A DNA stretch of 64,000 bases from JAGWBG01 sp034421095 (GCA_034421095.1 DAOUKR010000019.1:86776-150775), one strand, 5' to 3'. Counted from the first letter of the stretch, positions 52,823-62,046 are shown. The notes: generated by a model not told the origin, from the sequence alone. Numbers and translations are program-made.

Positions 52823-55120
52823 CTAGCGCTTCAAGCACAACGCCCTGAGCATCAAGGTGGCAACCCCTTTGTCCAGGGGGTGGTTATTGTTGCCGCACTT
52901 GGGCGATTGTATGCAGCTTGGGCAGCCGTCATTACACGGGCATTCTGAGATGACCCGCAGAGTTGCACTCCACAGGTCTTCGATAATCTGGTATCCCCGC
53001 TCGGCGATGCCTATACCGCCGGGGTGTCCGTCATAGATGAAGACCTGGGGTTTTCCCGTGTCCGGGTGGAGGGGCGTGGAGACACCGCCTATGTCGTTCC
53101 GGTCACACATGGCAAAGAGGGGCAGCACCCCGATGGCGGCGTGTTCACCGGCATGGAGTCCCCCTGCAAGGTCCCCTCTGACTTCCCTGACACCCTTCAG
53201 GAAATCCTCGGGCGCGTCGAACCACAGGGCCACGGTGTTGAAGCGTTGAGGCGGAAGGTCAAGGTACTCCTCACCGATGGTCTCTTCTGTGAAGGGGACC
53301 TTCTTCTTGAAACCCAGCACCTGGTTGGCAACCTCCACGTCTCCCAGGTACACCCCCACTCCCCCCGCGGTCCTTGTCCGTCGGACCCCACGAATCCTTA
53401 TATCGGTCACGTCTCTGGCATCAGTGTAATAGGCCCCGTCGTTGGGTACCACGTAGGCTCTCCTGGCGACCGGGTCCAGACGGTTTACGAGATACGGCTC
53501 TCCCCTGTGCAGGTAGACGGCCCCGGGGTAAAGCTGGTAATAGGCGGAAGCCTCGTCCACGGTCTCCAGTACCACGCCTGAGCCTTCGTCCACCACAACG
53601 TAGTTATGGGGCGAGGTGGAGCGTATGTTCACCTCCTCTGCCGGATAGGCCACGTCCGTGGTGATATACCACTTGCCCCCTGAGCCTCTGACCAGCCGCC
53701 TGCCTTCCAGGTCCTCCAGGGACTCGGCAAAGCCGGTGCCAAAGAGGTCGGCGTCACGGTGGGTCAACGGAGATTCATAGGCGGCACACAGAAGATGGGG
53801 CAGCAGGACGTGGGGGTTCCCAGGGGAAAGCAGGGCACTCTCAACCGGCCGGCCAAAAAAGGCCTCCGGGTGGTTCATCAGGTACTGGTCAAGGGGGTTG
53901 TCTTGGCCCACCAGTATGGAGAGGGACTCATCCCTGCGCCTTCCGCTCCTGCCGGCCTGCTGCCATGCGCTGGATATGCTGCCCGGGTAACCGGTTATCA
54001 CCGTTGCATCCAGGCTGCCCACGTCAATCCCCAACTCGAGGGCGTTCGTAGTGGCCACGCCCATCAACTCACCGTTGAAGAGGGCCTTCTCAATTTGCCT
54101 TCGGTCTTCAGGCAAGTAGCTTGCCCTGTAGGAGCTTATCCTGTCGGCCAGGCCTGACTTCTTCTCTTTCAGCTGGTCCCTGGCGTAGAGGTACACCAGT
54201 TCCGCAACCCTGCGGGTCCTCACGAAGGTGATTGTGCGAATGCGACGACTCACCAGTTCTGAGAAGAGGGTGGCAGCCTCGGAGTTGGTGCTTCGCCTGG
54301 TTGACTTGGCCGTGTCCACTATCGGAGGATTCCAGAAGGCAAACTGTTTGCCCCCGTAGGGAGCGCCGTCCTGCTCAATGACTCTGAAGGGCAGTCCGGC
54401 GAGCCTCTCCGCCAGTTCTCCCGGGTTGGATATGGTGGCAGAGCAGAGGACGAACTGGGGCAGGCTGCCATACGTCCGGCAGATGCGCCGGAGCCTCTTT
54501 ATCACGTTGGCGACGTGGGAGCCAAAGACCCCCCGATAGACGTGGGACTCGTCCAGCACCACGTATCTCACCCCCTGGAGAAACCGGGACCACGTCTTGT
54601 GGTTGGGCAGGATGCCCAGGTGCAGCATATCCGGGTTGGTGAGCAATATCTGGGCGGACCTTTTGATGGAGGCCCTCTCCTCCGGTGGAGTGTCGCCGTC
54701 AAAGATGGCCGCATTGAAAGGGAGCCTGTCGGACTCTGAGAGACCATGGCCCAGTTCTCTCAGCCCCTTGAGTTGGTCCTGGGCCAGGGCCTTGGTGGGG
54801 TATATGTAGACAGCCTTTGTTGACTTGTCTGCCAGGAGGGAGTCCAGCACCGCCAGATTGTAGCACAGGCTCTTGCCACTGGCGGCCGGGGTAGCCACAA
54901 TCACGTTCTCGCCGTCCTTGAGGGCGTCAATGGCCTGGGCCTGGTGGCTATACAGTGGCCAGAGGCCTTTGCTCTCCAGGGTGCTCTGGAGGGTCGGATG
55001 AAGGGTGCCCCGCAGGTCGCCGGCGGATGCCTCTCTGGGCGGTATATTCTCGACGTGGACTATCTGTTTTTGATACCCTCTGGCCCTTTTGAGGCGGTTC
55101 AGGAAGGCGGTGGCGTTCAT
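52823..55120 (-). CDS. DEAD/DEAH-box helicase with DUF1998 C-terminal domain (MrfA-like)
   Basis: This is a 765-residue superfamily 2 helicase. Walker A is ATPAASGKSLCYN, motif II is LDESH (DExH variant), motif VI is WQQAGRSGRRRDE, and a C-terminal DUF1998 domain ends with a four-Cys site CPCNDGCPSCIQSPKCGN. Bacillus MrfA of this architecture unwinds DNA 3'-5' in mitomycin-damage repair; a repair role here is by analogy. The gene is followed by a repeat-rich gap and is preceded 12 bases by the DUF503 gene on the same strand. Confidence 0.92.
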   Translation of the reverse strand: MNATAFLNRLKRARGYQKQIVHVENIPPREASAGDLRGTLHPTLQSTLESKGLWPLYSHQAQAIDALKDGENVIVATPAASGKSLCYNLAVLDSLLADKSTKAVYIYPTKALAQDQLKGLRELGHGLSESDRLPFNAAIFDGDTPPEERASIKRSAQILLTNPDMLHLGILPNHKTWSRFLQGVRYVVLDESHVYRGVFGSHVANVIKRLRRICRTYGSLPQFVLCSATISNPGELAERLAGLPFRVIEQDGAPYGGKQFAFWNPPIVDTAKSTRRSTNSEAATLFSELVSRRIRTITFVRTRRVAELVYLYARDQLKEKKSGLADRISSYRASYLPEDRRQIEKALFNGELMGVATTNALELGIDVGSLDATVITGYPGSISSAWQQAGRSGRRRDESLSILVGQDNPLDQYLMNHPEAFFGRPVESALLSPGNPHVLLPHLLCAAYESPLTHRDADLFGTGFAESLEDLEGRRLVRGSGGKWYITTDVAYPAEEVNIRSTSPHNYVVVDEGSGVVLETVDEASAYYQLYPGAVYLHRGEPYLVNRLDPVARRAYVVPNDGAYYTDARDVTDIRIRGVRRTRTAGGVGVYLGDVEVANQVLGFKKKVPFTEETIGEEYLDLPPQRFNTVALWFDAPEDFLKGVREVRGDLAGGLHAGEHAAIGVLPLFAMCDRNDIGGVSTPLHPDTGKPQVFIYDGHPGGIGIAERGYQIIEDLWSATLRVISECPCNDGCPSCIQSPKCGNNNHPLDKGVATLMLRALCLKR

Positions 55121-55132
55121 AAGGACTTCTCC

Positions 55133-55426
55133 TCATATACCGGAGACCATCTCCACTTCGTAATCCAGAAGCTCAACGTCGCCGGTACTCTCCTCAATGT
55201 AACGCACAACCTTGGAAAGGACCTCGTTTGCATGGCGGCCATCGTTGCTGACGCAGGAGATGCCCAGGGTCAGACGTTGCCAGAGGTCGTTATCCTCCAC
55301 CTCGGCGATGGCAACGTTGAACCTGCCGCGTACTCTGGAGGTTACGGACTGGACTACTTTTCGCTTGCCTTTGAGGCTCTGGTTTCCTGGTAGCCTCAGG
55401 CTCACACGGCAAACGCCAACGTGCAC
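55133..55426 (-). CDS. DUF503-family (YlxP-like) small protein
   Basis: This 97-residue protein contains CRVSLRLPGNQSLKGKRKVVQSVTSRVRGRFNVAIAEVEDND and LTLGISCVSNDGRHANEVLSKVVRYIEE, both DUF503 signatures. The family is often next to rbfA/infB in Firmicutes and has no proved activity. Here it lies directly upstream of the helicase on the same strand, an unusual context. Length and core motif match the family. Confidence 0.85.
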   Translation of the reverse strand: MHVGVCRVSLRLPGNQSLKGKRKVVQSVTSRVRGRFNVAIAEVEDNDLWQRLTLGISCVSNDGRHANEVLSKVVRYIEESTGDVELLDYEVEMVSGI

Positions 55427-55501
55427 ACTCAGGCTCCTGACTGATTAGTAGGGGACAACAGAGGGAACAGAATTTAGTCCCTGGAAGACCTTTGAGAAAC
55501 C

Positions 55502-55575
55502 GTCATTCTAGCCACTTTCCCGTCATTTCGGCGAAAGCCGGAAGCCTCCCACTTTCACGGGAATGGCGGGTTAAA
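55502..55575. repeat. Dispersed palindromic unit
   Basis: gtcattctagccactttccc, followed by atttcggcgaaagccggaagcc and cacgggaatggcggg. Noncoding between DUF503 and the zinc-ribbon gene. Confidence 0.5.
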
Positions 55576-55605
55576 CAGTGCAATGTTGCACTTTTCAAAG
55601 GCTTC

Positions 55606-55911
55606 CTAAAAGGACTGGGTTGCCCTGACAGACCTGAAGCAGTCGTTACAGTAGACGGGTCTGCCCTGTCTTGGCTGGAAAGGCACCTCGGTCTCTATTC
55701 CGCATGAAGCGCATACGGCCGGATACATGGTCCTGGGCTGGTCCGATTGAAACCCGCCGCCCCCGCCCCTTTTGCGAGCGGCCCGGCATGAAGGGCACCG
55801 AGCAGGTTCATTCATCAAGCCCCGGTTCTGGTAAAACTCCTGCTCCCCGGCGCTGAAGGTAAAGCTGGCCCCGCACTCTCTACACACCAGGGTCTTATCC
55901 TCGAAAGCCAC
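55606..55911 (-). CDS. Double zinc-ribbon protein
   Basis: This 101-residue protein has four CxxC knuckles: CRECG (from residue 10), CPSC near 39, CASCG near 67 and CNDC near 87. Pairing first-with-second and third-with-fourth gives two zinc ribbons linked by a Gly-rich stretch (RKRGGGGGF). It could bind nucleic acid or act as an adaptor; similar small proteins are common in Chloroflexota. It is not part of a recognised operon. Confidence 0.75.
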   Translation of the reverse strand: MAFEDKTLVCRECGASFTFSAGEQEFYQNRGLMNEPARCPSCRAARKRGGGGGFQSDQPRTMYPAVCASCGIETEVPFQPRQGRPVYCNDCFRSVRATQSF

Positions 55912-56316
55912 TTGTGTGCCTCCTAGAAACTATATCTGAATACGACGCTTTTGTGGCGTCCAAATGCCCCGTCTGGCCCTGGAAATTACCGAGAGTATGC
56001 CCAGGCGAAAGCACTATGAAGTCGGCGAGTGACTTCGCAAGTATAGCAAAGCACCCCTGAAATGGCAACACCGCCTAACCTTGACGTAGGGCAAGCGCAT
56101 GGGAACCGTATTATTCCCGTCATTCCGGTCGTACCTCCGGTAGATTCGCCGTGGCGAACCTTGAGCCGGAATCCAGAGTTCCCCTCTCTCGGAAGTGACC
56201 AGGAGTGGTGCAATCCAGGCGCACAAGCCCTGACCTTGACAGGTCCCCCGGCAAAGGGCAGAATCCAAAGTTGCCGGATGCCCCCGCCACAAACACTGAA
56301 GGGTAGCCAGACATAC
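55912..56316. repeat. Gap holding the left copy of a 57-bp perfect inverted repeat
   Basis: 56118-56174 is identical, in reverse complement, to 62319-62375 over all 57 bases. It begins cgtcattccggtcgtacctc and ends gagccggaatcc. The rest of this gap has no recognised gene; a frame running from 56062 into the lipoprotein gene is repeat sequence. Confidence 0.75.
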
Positions 56317-56982
56317 ATGAAAAGGTTCTTGGGATGCCTGCTTCTGGTCTACGTCGTGCTGCTAGGCTGTGATGGTCCGTCACCCACGCCTACACCCACT
56401 CCGGCATCCGAATCAAGTACGTCCGGCCCTCCGTCCCCGGCTGTGACCCCACCGGGCCGGCAGGCCGGAGCAACGTCCGTGTCCACCCATACTTCGGTAC
56501 CCTCGGATATCCCCGGAAGGACTCCTGAAGCCGCTTCAACCCTTATCGCCGCACCCGTATCTATCGCAATGGTCTCCCGGACGGCGGTGGTGCGACAGTC
56601 CCAGGAGTTCAGCGTGGAGCTAGTCTTGTCCCCCCGGGGCAGAGGTATAAGCGGCGTGCAGGTCCGGGTTGGATACGACCCAACCAGGCTGGAGGCGATG
56701 GGCGTGGAGCACGGGGACTTGCTGGGCCTGGAGCCTGTTGAAGTACAAATTATTGAGGATGAGAAGGGTGTGATTGAGTATGCCGCCGCCAGGATAGGCC
56801 CCACTGAGCCGCCGACTCCTTCCGGTACTTTTGCCACGTTGAAGCTCCGCGTCCTGGGGAACGCCCCGGTAGGAGAGGAAGTCACCCTGAGAATAACGGA
56901 CGTCAAGATACCCGACGAGAACATCCAGGAGATTCACCCGATTTCCATTGGCGACGACTTGAGGCTGGAAGTCTCCGGCTAA
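56317..56982 (+). CDS. Cohesin-domain lipoprotein
   Basis: This 221-residue protein has a signal peptide MKRFLGCLLLVYVVLLGC with lipobox Cys18, then a Thr/Pro/Ser-rich linker (to about residue 85) and a cohesin-like beta-sandwich: EFSVELVLSPRGRGISGVQVRVGYDPTRLEAMGVEHGDLLG ... PTPSGTFATLKLRVLG. Cohesins dock to dockerin-bearing partners; no dockerin was recognised here. The ATG at 56317 defines the signal; the longer frame is repeat-derived. It is probably exposed on the cell surface. Confidence 0.8.
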   Translation: MKRFLGCLLLVYVVLLGCDGPSPTPTPTPASESSTSGPPSPAVTPPGRQAGATSVSTHTSVPSDIPGRTPEAASTLIAAPVSIAMVSRTAVVRQSQEFSVELVLSPRGRGISGVQVRVGYDPTRLEAMGVEHGDLLGLEPVEVQIIEDEKGVIEYAAARIGPTEPPTPSGTFATLKLRVLGNAPVGEEVTLRITDVKIPDENIQEIHPISIGDDLRLEVSG

Positions 56983-57123
56983 GTAAGTGGTGTTGTGATA
57001 ACTATTGAAAGGCCCCAGTGCTTACCCCTACACTCAATCTCTCGTTTATGGTAGCATAGGCTTGCTTGAAGATCCTGGGGAGAAACGCAGTCGCCCTCCT
57101 TCCTCCATTTTTGCGCCCCTTCC

Positions 57124-57164
57124 GTCATTCCGAGGAGCGAAGTCCGCCAAGGCGGAAGGAATCT
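57124..57164. repeat. Dispersed repeat directly upstream of argS
   Basis: Unit gtcattccgaggagcgaagt...aaggcggaaggaatct ends about 25 bases before the argS start codon, so it lies in the argS leader. 56983-57123 shows nothing else. Confidence 0.6.
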
Positions 57165-57188
57165 TGATAGAGAGGTATCGCTCCAATC

Positions 57189-58865
57189 ATGGCATCCATT
57201 ATTCGCGACTTGATTGTGGAGAAAATCCGGCAGGCCGTGGAGGAAGCCCATAAGAATGGTATCCTGAGTTTGGACACCATGCCGGATATTGCAGTTGAGC
57301 ATCCCTCTAACCCTGAGCATGGCGATTTCGCCACCAGCCTTCCCCTGAGGCTGGCAAGAGCCGTCCGCATAAGCCCCATGAAGATAGCCGAGGAGCTTGT
57401 GAAGCTCATCCCTGCCGGAGACGAGTTGGAGCAGGTCTCCGTGGCGGCCCCCGGCTTCATCAACTTCCGCCTGAAGGACAGATGGCTGGCGGGCCAGGTG
57501 GACGCCATTCGCGAGGCGGGACAGAGCTACGGGGTAGTCGGTGGCAGTCCCGGCCAGAAGATCCTGGTTGAGTACGTCAGCGTAAACCCAACTGGCCCCG
57601 TGCACGTGGGACACACCAGGGGGGCCGTCTTGGGGAGCACACTGGCCAGGGTCCTGGATGCGGCGGGCTACGCCGTCACCAGCGAGTATTACATTAACGA
57701 CGCCGGCAGCCAGATGGAGGCCTTCTACGCCTCCGTGTACGCCCGCTACAAGCAGGCCCTGGGGCATGAGGCCGAGCTTCCACCCAACGGCTATGCCGGT
57801 GACTACATCATGGACATAGCCCGGGAGATTGTGGCCCGGGAGGGCGACCGTTTCCTCTCCATGAGCGAAGACGAGGCCTTGGTGGAGTTGGGCGGCATAG
57901 CGCGGGAGATGATGGTTCAACTCATCAGGGAAGACCTGCAGCACATAGGGGTGGAGTTCGATAGCTGGTTTAGCGAAGGTAGTCTGTACCGGAGCGGCGA
58001 GTACGACGAGGTCATAGACATCCTGCGCCGGGAAGGCTACGTCTCCGAGCGTGAGGGTGCCCAATGGTTCACGTCCACAGCATTGGGGGATGACAAGGAT
58101 AACGTTATCATACGCTCCACGGGCGTGCCCACCTACTTCGCCTCCGACATCGCCTACCATCACGACAAGTTCATCCGGCGGGGCTACGACCGGGCCATAA
58201 ACATCTGGGGAGCGGACCACCAGGGGCACGTGGCCCGGATGAACGCCGCCGTCGCTGCCCTGGGCGTGGAGCCCCAGCGCCTCACCACCATGATTTCCCA
58301 GATGGTCACCCTCAAGCGCGGCCAGGAGGTGGTCAGGGCGTCCAAGCGCACCGGGGAGTTCATCACCGTGCGGGAGTTGGTGGACGAGGTTGGCGCCGAC
58401 GCCTGCCGCTATTTCTTCCTGGCCCGCACGCCGTCAACTCAGATGGAATTCGACCTGGAACTTGCCAAGAAGGAATCGTCTGAGAACCCGGTGTACTACG
58501 TTCAGTACGGCCACGCCCGAATCGCCGCCATCCTCAACAACGCACGGGAGAGGGGCATAGACTGGAGCGAGGGAGATACGTCGCTGCTGGTGCAGACGAG
58601 CGAGGTGGCGCTGATACGCAAGATGGTTCTCCTGCCCGAGCTGGTGGAAAGCATGGCCCGAACCCTGGAACCTCACCATCTGCCCCACTACTCCCTGGAC
58701 CTGGCAACGGCTTTCCACTGGTTTTACGAGAACTGCCGGGTCCTCTCCAACGACCCCGCCGACTACCCCGTCACCCTGGCGCGCCTGAAGCTGGTGGAGG
58801 CGGCCCGGATAGTCCTCTCCAGGGTGCTGTACCTTATGGGCATGAGTGCCCCCGAGAGTATGTAG
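57189..58865 (+). CDS. argS: Arginyl-tRNA synthetase
   Basis: This class I synthetase charges tRNA-Arg. It is 558 residues. The N-terminal Add1 domain is followed by the HIGH-box in VNPTGPVHVGHTRGAVLG, the ATP region YINDAGSQM, the KMSKS equivalent VTLKRGQEVVRASKRTGEF, and the anticodon-binding C-terminal domain ending YLMGMSAPESM. The start at 57189 gives the family N terminus (MASIIRDLIVEKIRQAVEEA). Convergent with the phage portal gene. Confidence 0.96.
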   Translation: MASIIRDLIVEKIRQAVEEAHKNGILSLDTMPDIAVEHPSNPEHGDFATSLPLRLARAVRISPMKIAEELVKLIPAGDELEQVSVAAPGFINFRLKDRWLAGQVDAIREAGQSYGVVGGSPGQKILVEYVSVNPTGPVHVGHTRGAVLGSTLARVLDAAGYAVTSEYYINDAGSQMEAFYASVYARYKQALGHEAELPPNGYAGDYIMDIAREIVAREGDRFLSMSEDEALVELGGIAREMMVQLIREDLQHIGVEFDSWFSEGSLYRSGEYDEVIDILRREGYVSEREGAQWFTSTALGDDKDNVIIRSTGVPTYFASDIAYHHDKFIRRGYDRAINIWGADHQGHVARMNAAVAALGVEPQRLTTMISQMVTLKRGQEVVRASKRTGEFITVRELVDEVGADACRYFFLARTPSTQMEFDLELAKKESSENPVYYVQYGHARIAAILNNARERGIDWSEGDTSLLVQTSEVALIRKMVLLPELVESMARTLEPHHLPHYSLDLATAFHWFYENCRVLSNDPADYPVTLARLKLVEAARIVLSRVLYLMGMSAPESM

Positions 58866-58883
58866 CCGGGGGCCTCTCCCAGT

Positions 58884-58921
58884 CCCCTCTCCCTTGGTGG
58901 GAGAGGGCTAGGGTGAGGGGG
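58884..58921. repeat. Dispersed 'cccctctcccttggtgggag' unit
   Basis: Short palindromic repeat between argS and the portal gene, possibly acting as a shared terminator for both convergent units. Confidence 0.5.
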
Positions 58922-58925
58922 ACCC

Positions 58926-60224
58926 TCAACCCCCCTTCTCCACCTTGAATATGGGCGGCATCTCCGCGCGTAGCCCTTCGTCCGAAAACTGGCTGCGTCG
59001 TGTGGACTCCAGAAAAGGCTCATCTCCCCAGGGCACGTCTGGCAGATTACGTTGTCGCCGTACCTCGTTGATGGTCAGCACCCCACGGTCAAGCAGCATC
59101 GCCTCCCTCTCCACACGGCTCTTCTCGTTCTCCCGCAGCGCCTCAAGCTCGCTCAGGTCGAACTTCGTCCTCAGCTCTGAGTAGCCCAGGATGGGCAGCA
59201 GCTTCTCATTCAGGTGGTCCTCCAGAAACTTCATTTCGGGAATCATGGTATTGCGCCAGAACAGCCGCTCCGCTGCGTTGATGTTGGCGAAGGTGGCCTG
59301 CTGGTAGTCCGACAGCAGTGGCAGCGGCACCCCATACACCCGGCTCACGTCCTCCAGGCTCCACCGCAGCCCTCGGACGAACTCCATCTCCCGGTGGCTG
59401 AAGCCCAGGGTCTTGATGTCCTTGATGAAGCTGGCGATGGCCGGGCGGTGGGCGTTGGCAGTTCCTTTGTACCGTTTCTCCCAACGTTGGTAGAAGTCCT
59501 CCACTTCCTCGTCACTCATGGACTCCTCGGTGGTGAAGATAACGTCGGGCAGCGCCGAGTTTCGGAAGAAGTTGCGGTTGAATCTGAGGGCATCCATCCC
59601 CATGTCAGCCGACAACCTCAGAGGGGCCACCGGCGACAGTCCGGCGTATTCGTCCAGGGGATTGAAGTACCGTATCCAGATCATCTCGTCGGAAGTATAG
59701 GCCACCGGCCCGTTCACGCCCATGTACACGTAGCCCTTGATGTACTGCTCCCTGTCTGGCAGGATACGCACCCGGTCGGGCCGCAGGGGCCATATCTCCC
59801 ACTGGCCCCTCTGGTCGCGCTCGAGTGCCCAGAAGGCCGAACCCCACAGGCACAGGTAAATTTCCGTGGCCCGCCACAGGTCACCCCGGCTATACCACCT
59901 GTTCATCCTATCCATGAGCTTCTGGACAGGGTGGTCATCTGCGACGGGCTCCCCGTCACGAAGAACCAGCACCGTCGGACGAGCCAGAGCATCGCTACGG
60001 ACCTTGATGGCGGAGTATATGGATACTGAGGTGGCGTAGTACTCTCCATATACGGACCTGGCCCAGTCCTGCCCCGTTCCCATAGTCTCTTTGTACCTGT
60101 CCACGTCCTTGGAGGAAGCGCGGTTGCTCTTTCCCACTCCTACAGTTAACATCCTGAGCCGATTGCCCACTAAACCCGGCAACTTACTTGCAACATCCCA
60201 CACAAGTCCACCTTTCCTAGCCAT
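58926..60224 (-). CDS. Phage portal protein (HK97 type)
   Basis: This 432-residue protein has the portal-family landmarks: YATSVSIYSAIKVRSDALARPTVLVLRDGEPVADDHPVQKLMDRMNRW, a stem region DVSRVYGVPLPLLSDYQQATFANINAAERLFW and a helical C-terminal part. In phage it forms the dodecameric ring through which the terminase pumps DNA. The frame is intact and the length is normal, but no capsid, protease or tail genes are near; argS is immediately downstream. A repeat separates it from the terminase upstream. Confidence 0.9.
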   Translation of the reverse strand: MARKGGLVWDVASKLPGLVGNRLRMLTVGVGKSNRASSKDVDRYKETMGTGQDWARSVYGEYYATSVSIYSAIKVRSDALARPTVLVLRDGEPVADDHPVQKLMDRMNRWYSRGDLWRATEIYLCLWGSAFWALERDQRGQWEIWPLRPDRVRILPDREQYIKGYVYMGVNGPVAYTSDEMIWIRYFNPLDEYAGLSPVAPLRLSADMGMDALRFNRNFFRNSALPDVIFTTEESMSDEEVEDFYQRWEKRYKGTANAHRPAIASFIKDIKTLGFSHREMEFVRGLRWSLEDVSRVYGVPLPLLSDYQQATFANINAAERLFWRNTMIPEMKFLEDHLNEKLLPILGYSELRTKFDLSELEALRENEKSRVEREAMLLDRGVLTINEVRRQRNLPDVPWGDEPFLESTRRSQFSDEGLRAEMPPIFKVEKGG

Positions 60225-60373
60225 ACGGTCCTCCTTCTTCTTGAATGTCCCCTCTCCCCCTATCCGTCATTCCGGCCTTGAGCCGGAATCCATACGCCCT
60301 TGTCTGTAGACACAGGTGAGGAAACCAACGACGCCCCTGGATTCTGGCTTTCGCCAGAATGACGGTTGTGGAA
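60225..60373. repeat. Compound dispersed repeat between portal and terminase genes
   Basis: 60262-60365 contains cgtcattccggccttgagcc, a ttgtctgtagacacaggtga stretch and cctggattctggctttcgccagaatgacgg. Its reverse complement is closely similar to 62246-62330 on the other side of the terminase gene. Confidence 0.7.
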
Positions 60374-61756
60374 TTACCCCCACAACCGCACCGAGCGTCT
60401 GTTAGATAGGAAAGCCAGCATCATGGCATCCGCCTTGTCGGGAGACGCCCCACCTCGACGTCGTATCTCCTCCTTACTCTCCATCACCATTCGTCCCAAG
60501 CTGTTGAACGTGTAGCGCAGACCGGCCAACTGAGCGACCAGTTCGCCATCGGGCGGTATAGTCACCTCCTCTTGCAGGAAAAGGTCATGCAGGTTCCAAT
60601 AGCCTTCTGCCCGTAGATTCGCATAGTGTTCGCTGTCATGCGCGGCAGTGCCCACGTTCACACCCTGGACGTGGTAGCCTTGCTCTCGCAGTCGGTCCAC
60701 CACGCCCGCTCCGATTCCCACCTCATCAATCATCACCGCGTCGGGCTGATGGAGTTCGATTGCGTTTGCCACATGTCCCGCCAACTTCATGGTATCCAGC
60801 CCCCGGTACCCCTGGATGTCCTCCACCGCCATGCCGCGCCTTCGCAGAATTACGCTCTTGTCCGAGCCGAACCGGGCCACGTCAACCGCGATTACCACCT
60901 TCTCTCCATCCTGACTGGGAAGGCCACGGGGTTGAGTGGAGTTCCGTGCCGCGGCTCCTTCCACCAATGACAAGGGGATTAGGGTATCCTCTCCCTGGTC
61001 CGGGAACTCTCCCAAGACCCTGGCCTGATAGACCGGGTTCTCCTCTCCCCATATCTTCCCGCGCTCCTCTACCCATTTCCTGGTCGCGAGGCCGCGGATA
61101 ACCGAGCGTCCCTCCAGTACGTTGGGGCTTTCAAGGGCCGAGATAGTGATTGTGTGGTATAGCACCCTGTCTTCGTAGAATGCCCGCCTGAAGTTTCCTG
61201 CCATCGTTGTTGGATTGCCTATAAGCAGCAGCTTGCAGTTCTCTGAGGTCATCACCGACTCTATGGCCTCATAGATTGTCTCCTCCACTCCTTCCGCCTC
61301 GTCCACTACAATAAGCATGTTGGGGCCATGGAACCCCTGGAACTCATCGGCACTATCGGAGGAAAGCCCCAAGGCGTACCTGCTCTCGGAGATTTCCAAC
61401 CTGGTATCCAGCAGCTTGCCGTCAAGTTTATACCGGGCCCTGTGGTGGAGCCTGTGAACCTCCTTCCACAACACATGGCGCACCTGGCGGAAGGTTGGAG
61501 CGGTGCTCAACACCACCGCTTCATCCTCGCAGTACAGGAACCACAGTATGGAGATGGCGGCAGAGAATCCCTTTCCGAGGCCGTTCCCGGACTTCACGGC
61601 TACTCTCGCGTGGCTCCCCAGAGCGTCCAAGACCTCCTTCTGCTTGCTCCACAGCGATGTTATGCCCAGCACTTCTTGGGCGAACAGAGCGGGAGACGAG
61701 CGGTGTACTTCCTGGACCTCATAGCGAGGTTTGCCCTTACTTGAATCAGTGCTCAT
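60374..61756 (-). CDS. Phage terminase large subunit
   Basis: This 460-residue packaging motor has an ATPase N-terminal half (Walker A VKSGNGLGKGFSAAI, Walker B LIVVDEAEG, coupling motif LIGNPT) and a nuclease C-terminal half with acidic residues in VIAVDVARFGSDKS and MIDEVGIGAGVVDRL and PDKADAMML. It cuts and pumps phage DNA through the portal encoded next. The frame is intact, arguing against simple decay. No small terminase subunit is recognised, though a small zinc-ribbon gene precedes it. Confidence 0.92.
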   Translation of the reverse strand: MSTDSSKGKPRYEVQEVHRSSPALFAQEVLGITSLWSKQKEVLDALGSHARVAVKSGNGLGKGFSAAISILWFLYCEDEAVVLSTAPTFRQVRHVLWKEVHRLHHRARYKLDGKLLDTRLEISESRYALGLSSDSADEFQGFHGPNMLIVVDEAEGVEETIYEAIESVMTSENCKLLLIGNPTTMAGNFRRAFYEDRVLYHTITISALESPNVLEGRSVIRGLATRKWVEERGKIWGEENPVYQARVLGEFPDQGEDTLIPLSLVEGAAARNSTQPRGLPSQDGEKVVIAVDVARFGSDKSVILRRRGMAVEDIQGYRGLDTMKLAGHVANAIELHQPDAVMIDEVGIGAGVVDRLREQGYHVQGVNVGTAAHDSEHYANLRAEGYWNLHDLFLQEEVTIPPDGELVAQLAGLRYTFNSLGRMVMESKEEIRRRGGASPDKADAMMLAFLSNRRSVRLWG

Positions 61757-61791
61757 CGTTTATCACCACGCGGGGATTCCCCGTCATTCAT

Positions 61792-61971
61792 TCACCTTCG
61801 TTCATCAACCTTCTCATGGCCCTGCTCAGGGGCCGGGCTAAAGATATGACCACACTCCAGGCAGCGAAAAACGTCGTTATCTCCCGATGCTCGCTTATTC
61901 AGCTTTCCCAACCTGGCGGAATTGCAGCGCCTGCAATGAAAGCCATTATTCACTCCGGGGTTATTAGCCAT
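61792..61971 (-). CDS. 59-residue zinc-ribbon protein, phage-linked
   Basis: This small gene encodes M-A-N-N-P-G followed by a four-Cys site, FHCRRCNSARLGKLNK and FRCLECGHIFSP, a classical zinc ribbon. GGAGG lies seven bases before the ATG. Its start is immediately after the stop of a 24-codon membrane peptide gene, and its stop is 35 bases before the terminase start, so it belongs to the packaging module. It could be a transcription or packaging adaptor; the role is unproven. Confidence 0.7.
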   Translation of the reverse strand: MANNPGVNNGFHCRRCNSARLGKLNKRASGDNDVFRCLECGHIFSPAPEQGHEKVDERR

Positions 61972-62046
61972 TTAGCGCCTCCACGTGATGATTAGCATGC
62001 TCGTCAGTACCGATACTCCAACTATGAACTGAGTCCGGGCTGCCAT
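61972..62046 (-). CDS. 24-residue hydrophobic peptide upstream of the zinc-ribbon gene
   Basis: The frame gives MAARTQFIVGVSVLTSMLIITW-RR, one transmembrane helix with a basic end. AAGGAA is eight bases upstream of the ATG, and its TAA abuts the ATG of the zinc-ribbon gene. It may be a small phage membrane protein or only a leader; short length keeps confidence low. Confidence 0.4.
   Translation of the reverse strand: MAARTQFIVGVSVLTSMLIITWRR

Noticed and set aside
56979..58229. 416-codon open frame antisense to argS
   Set aside because: Shadow of argS; no start context and low-complexity composition.
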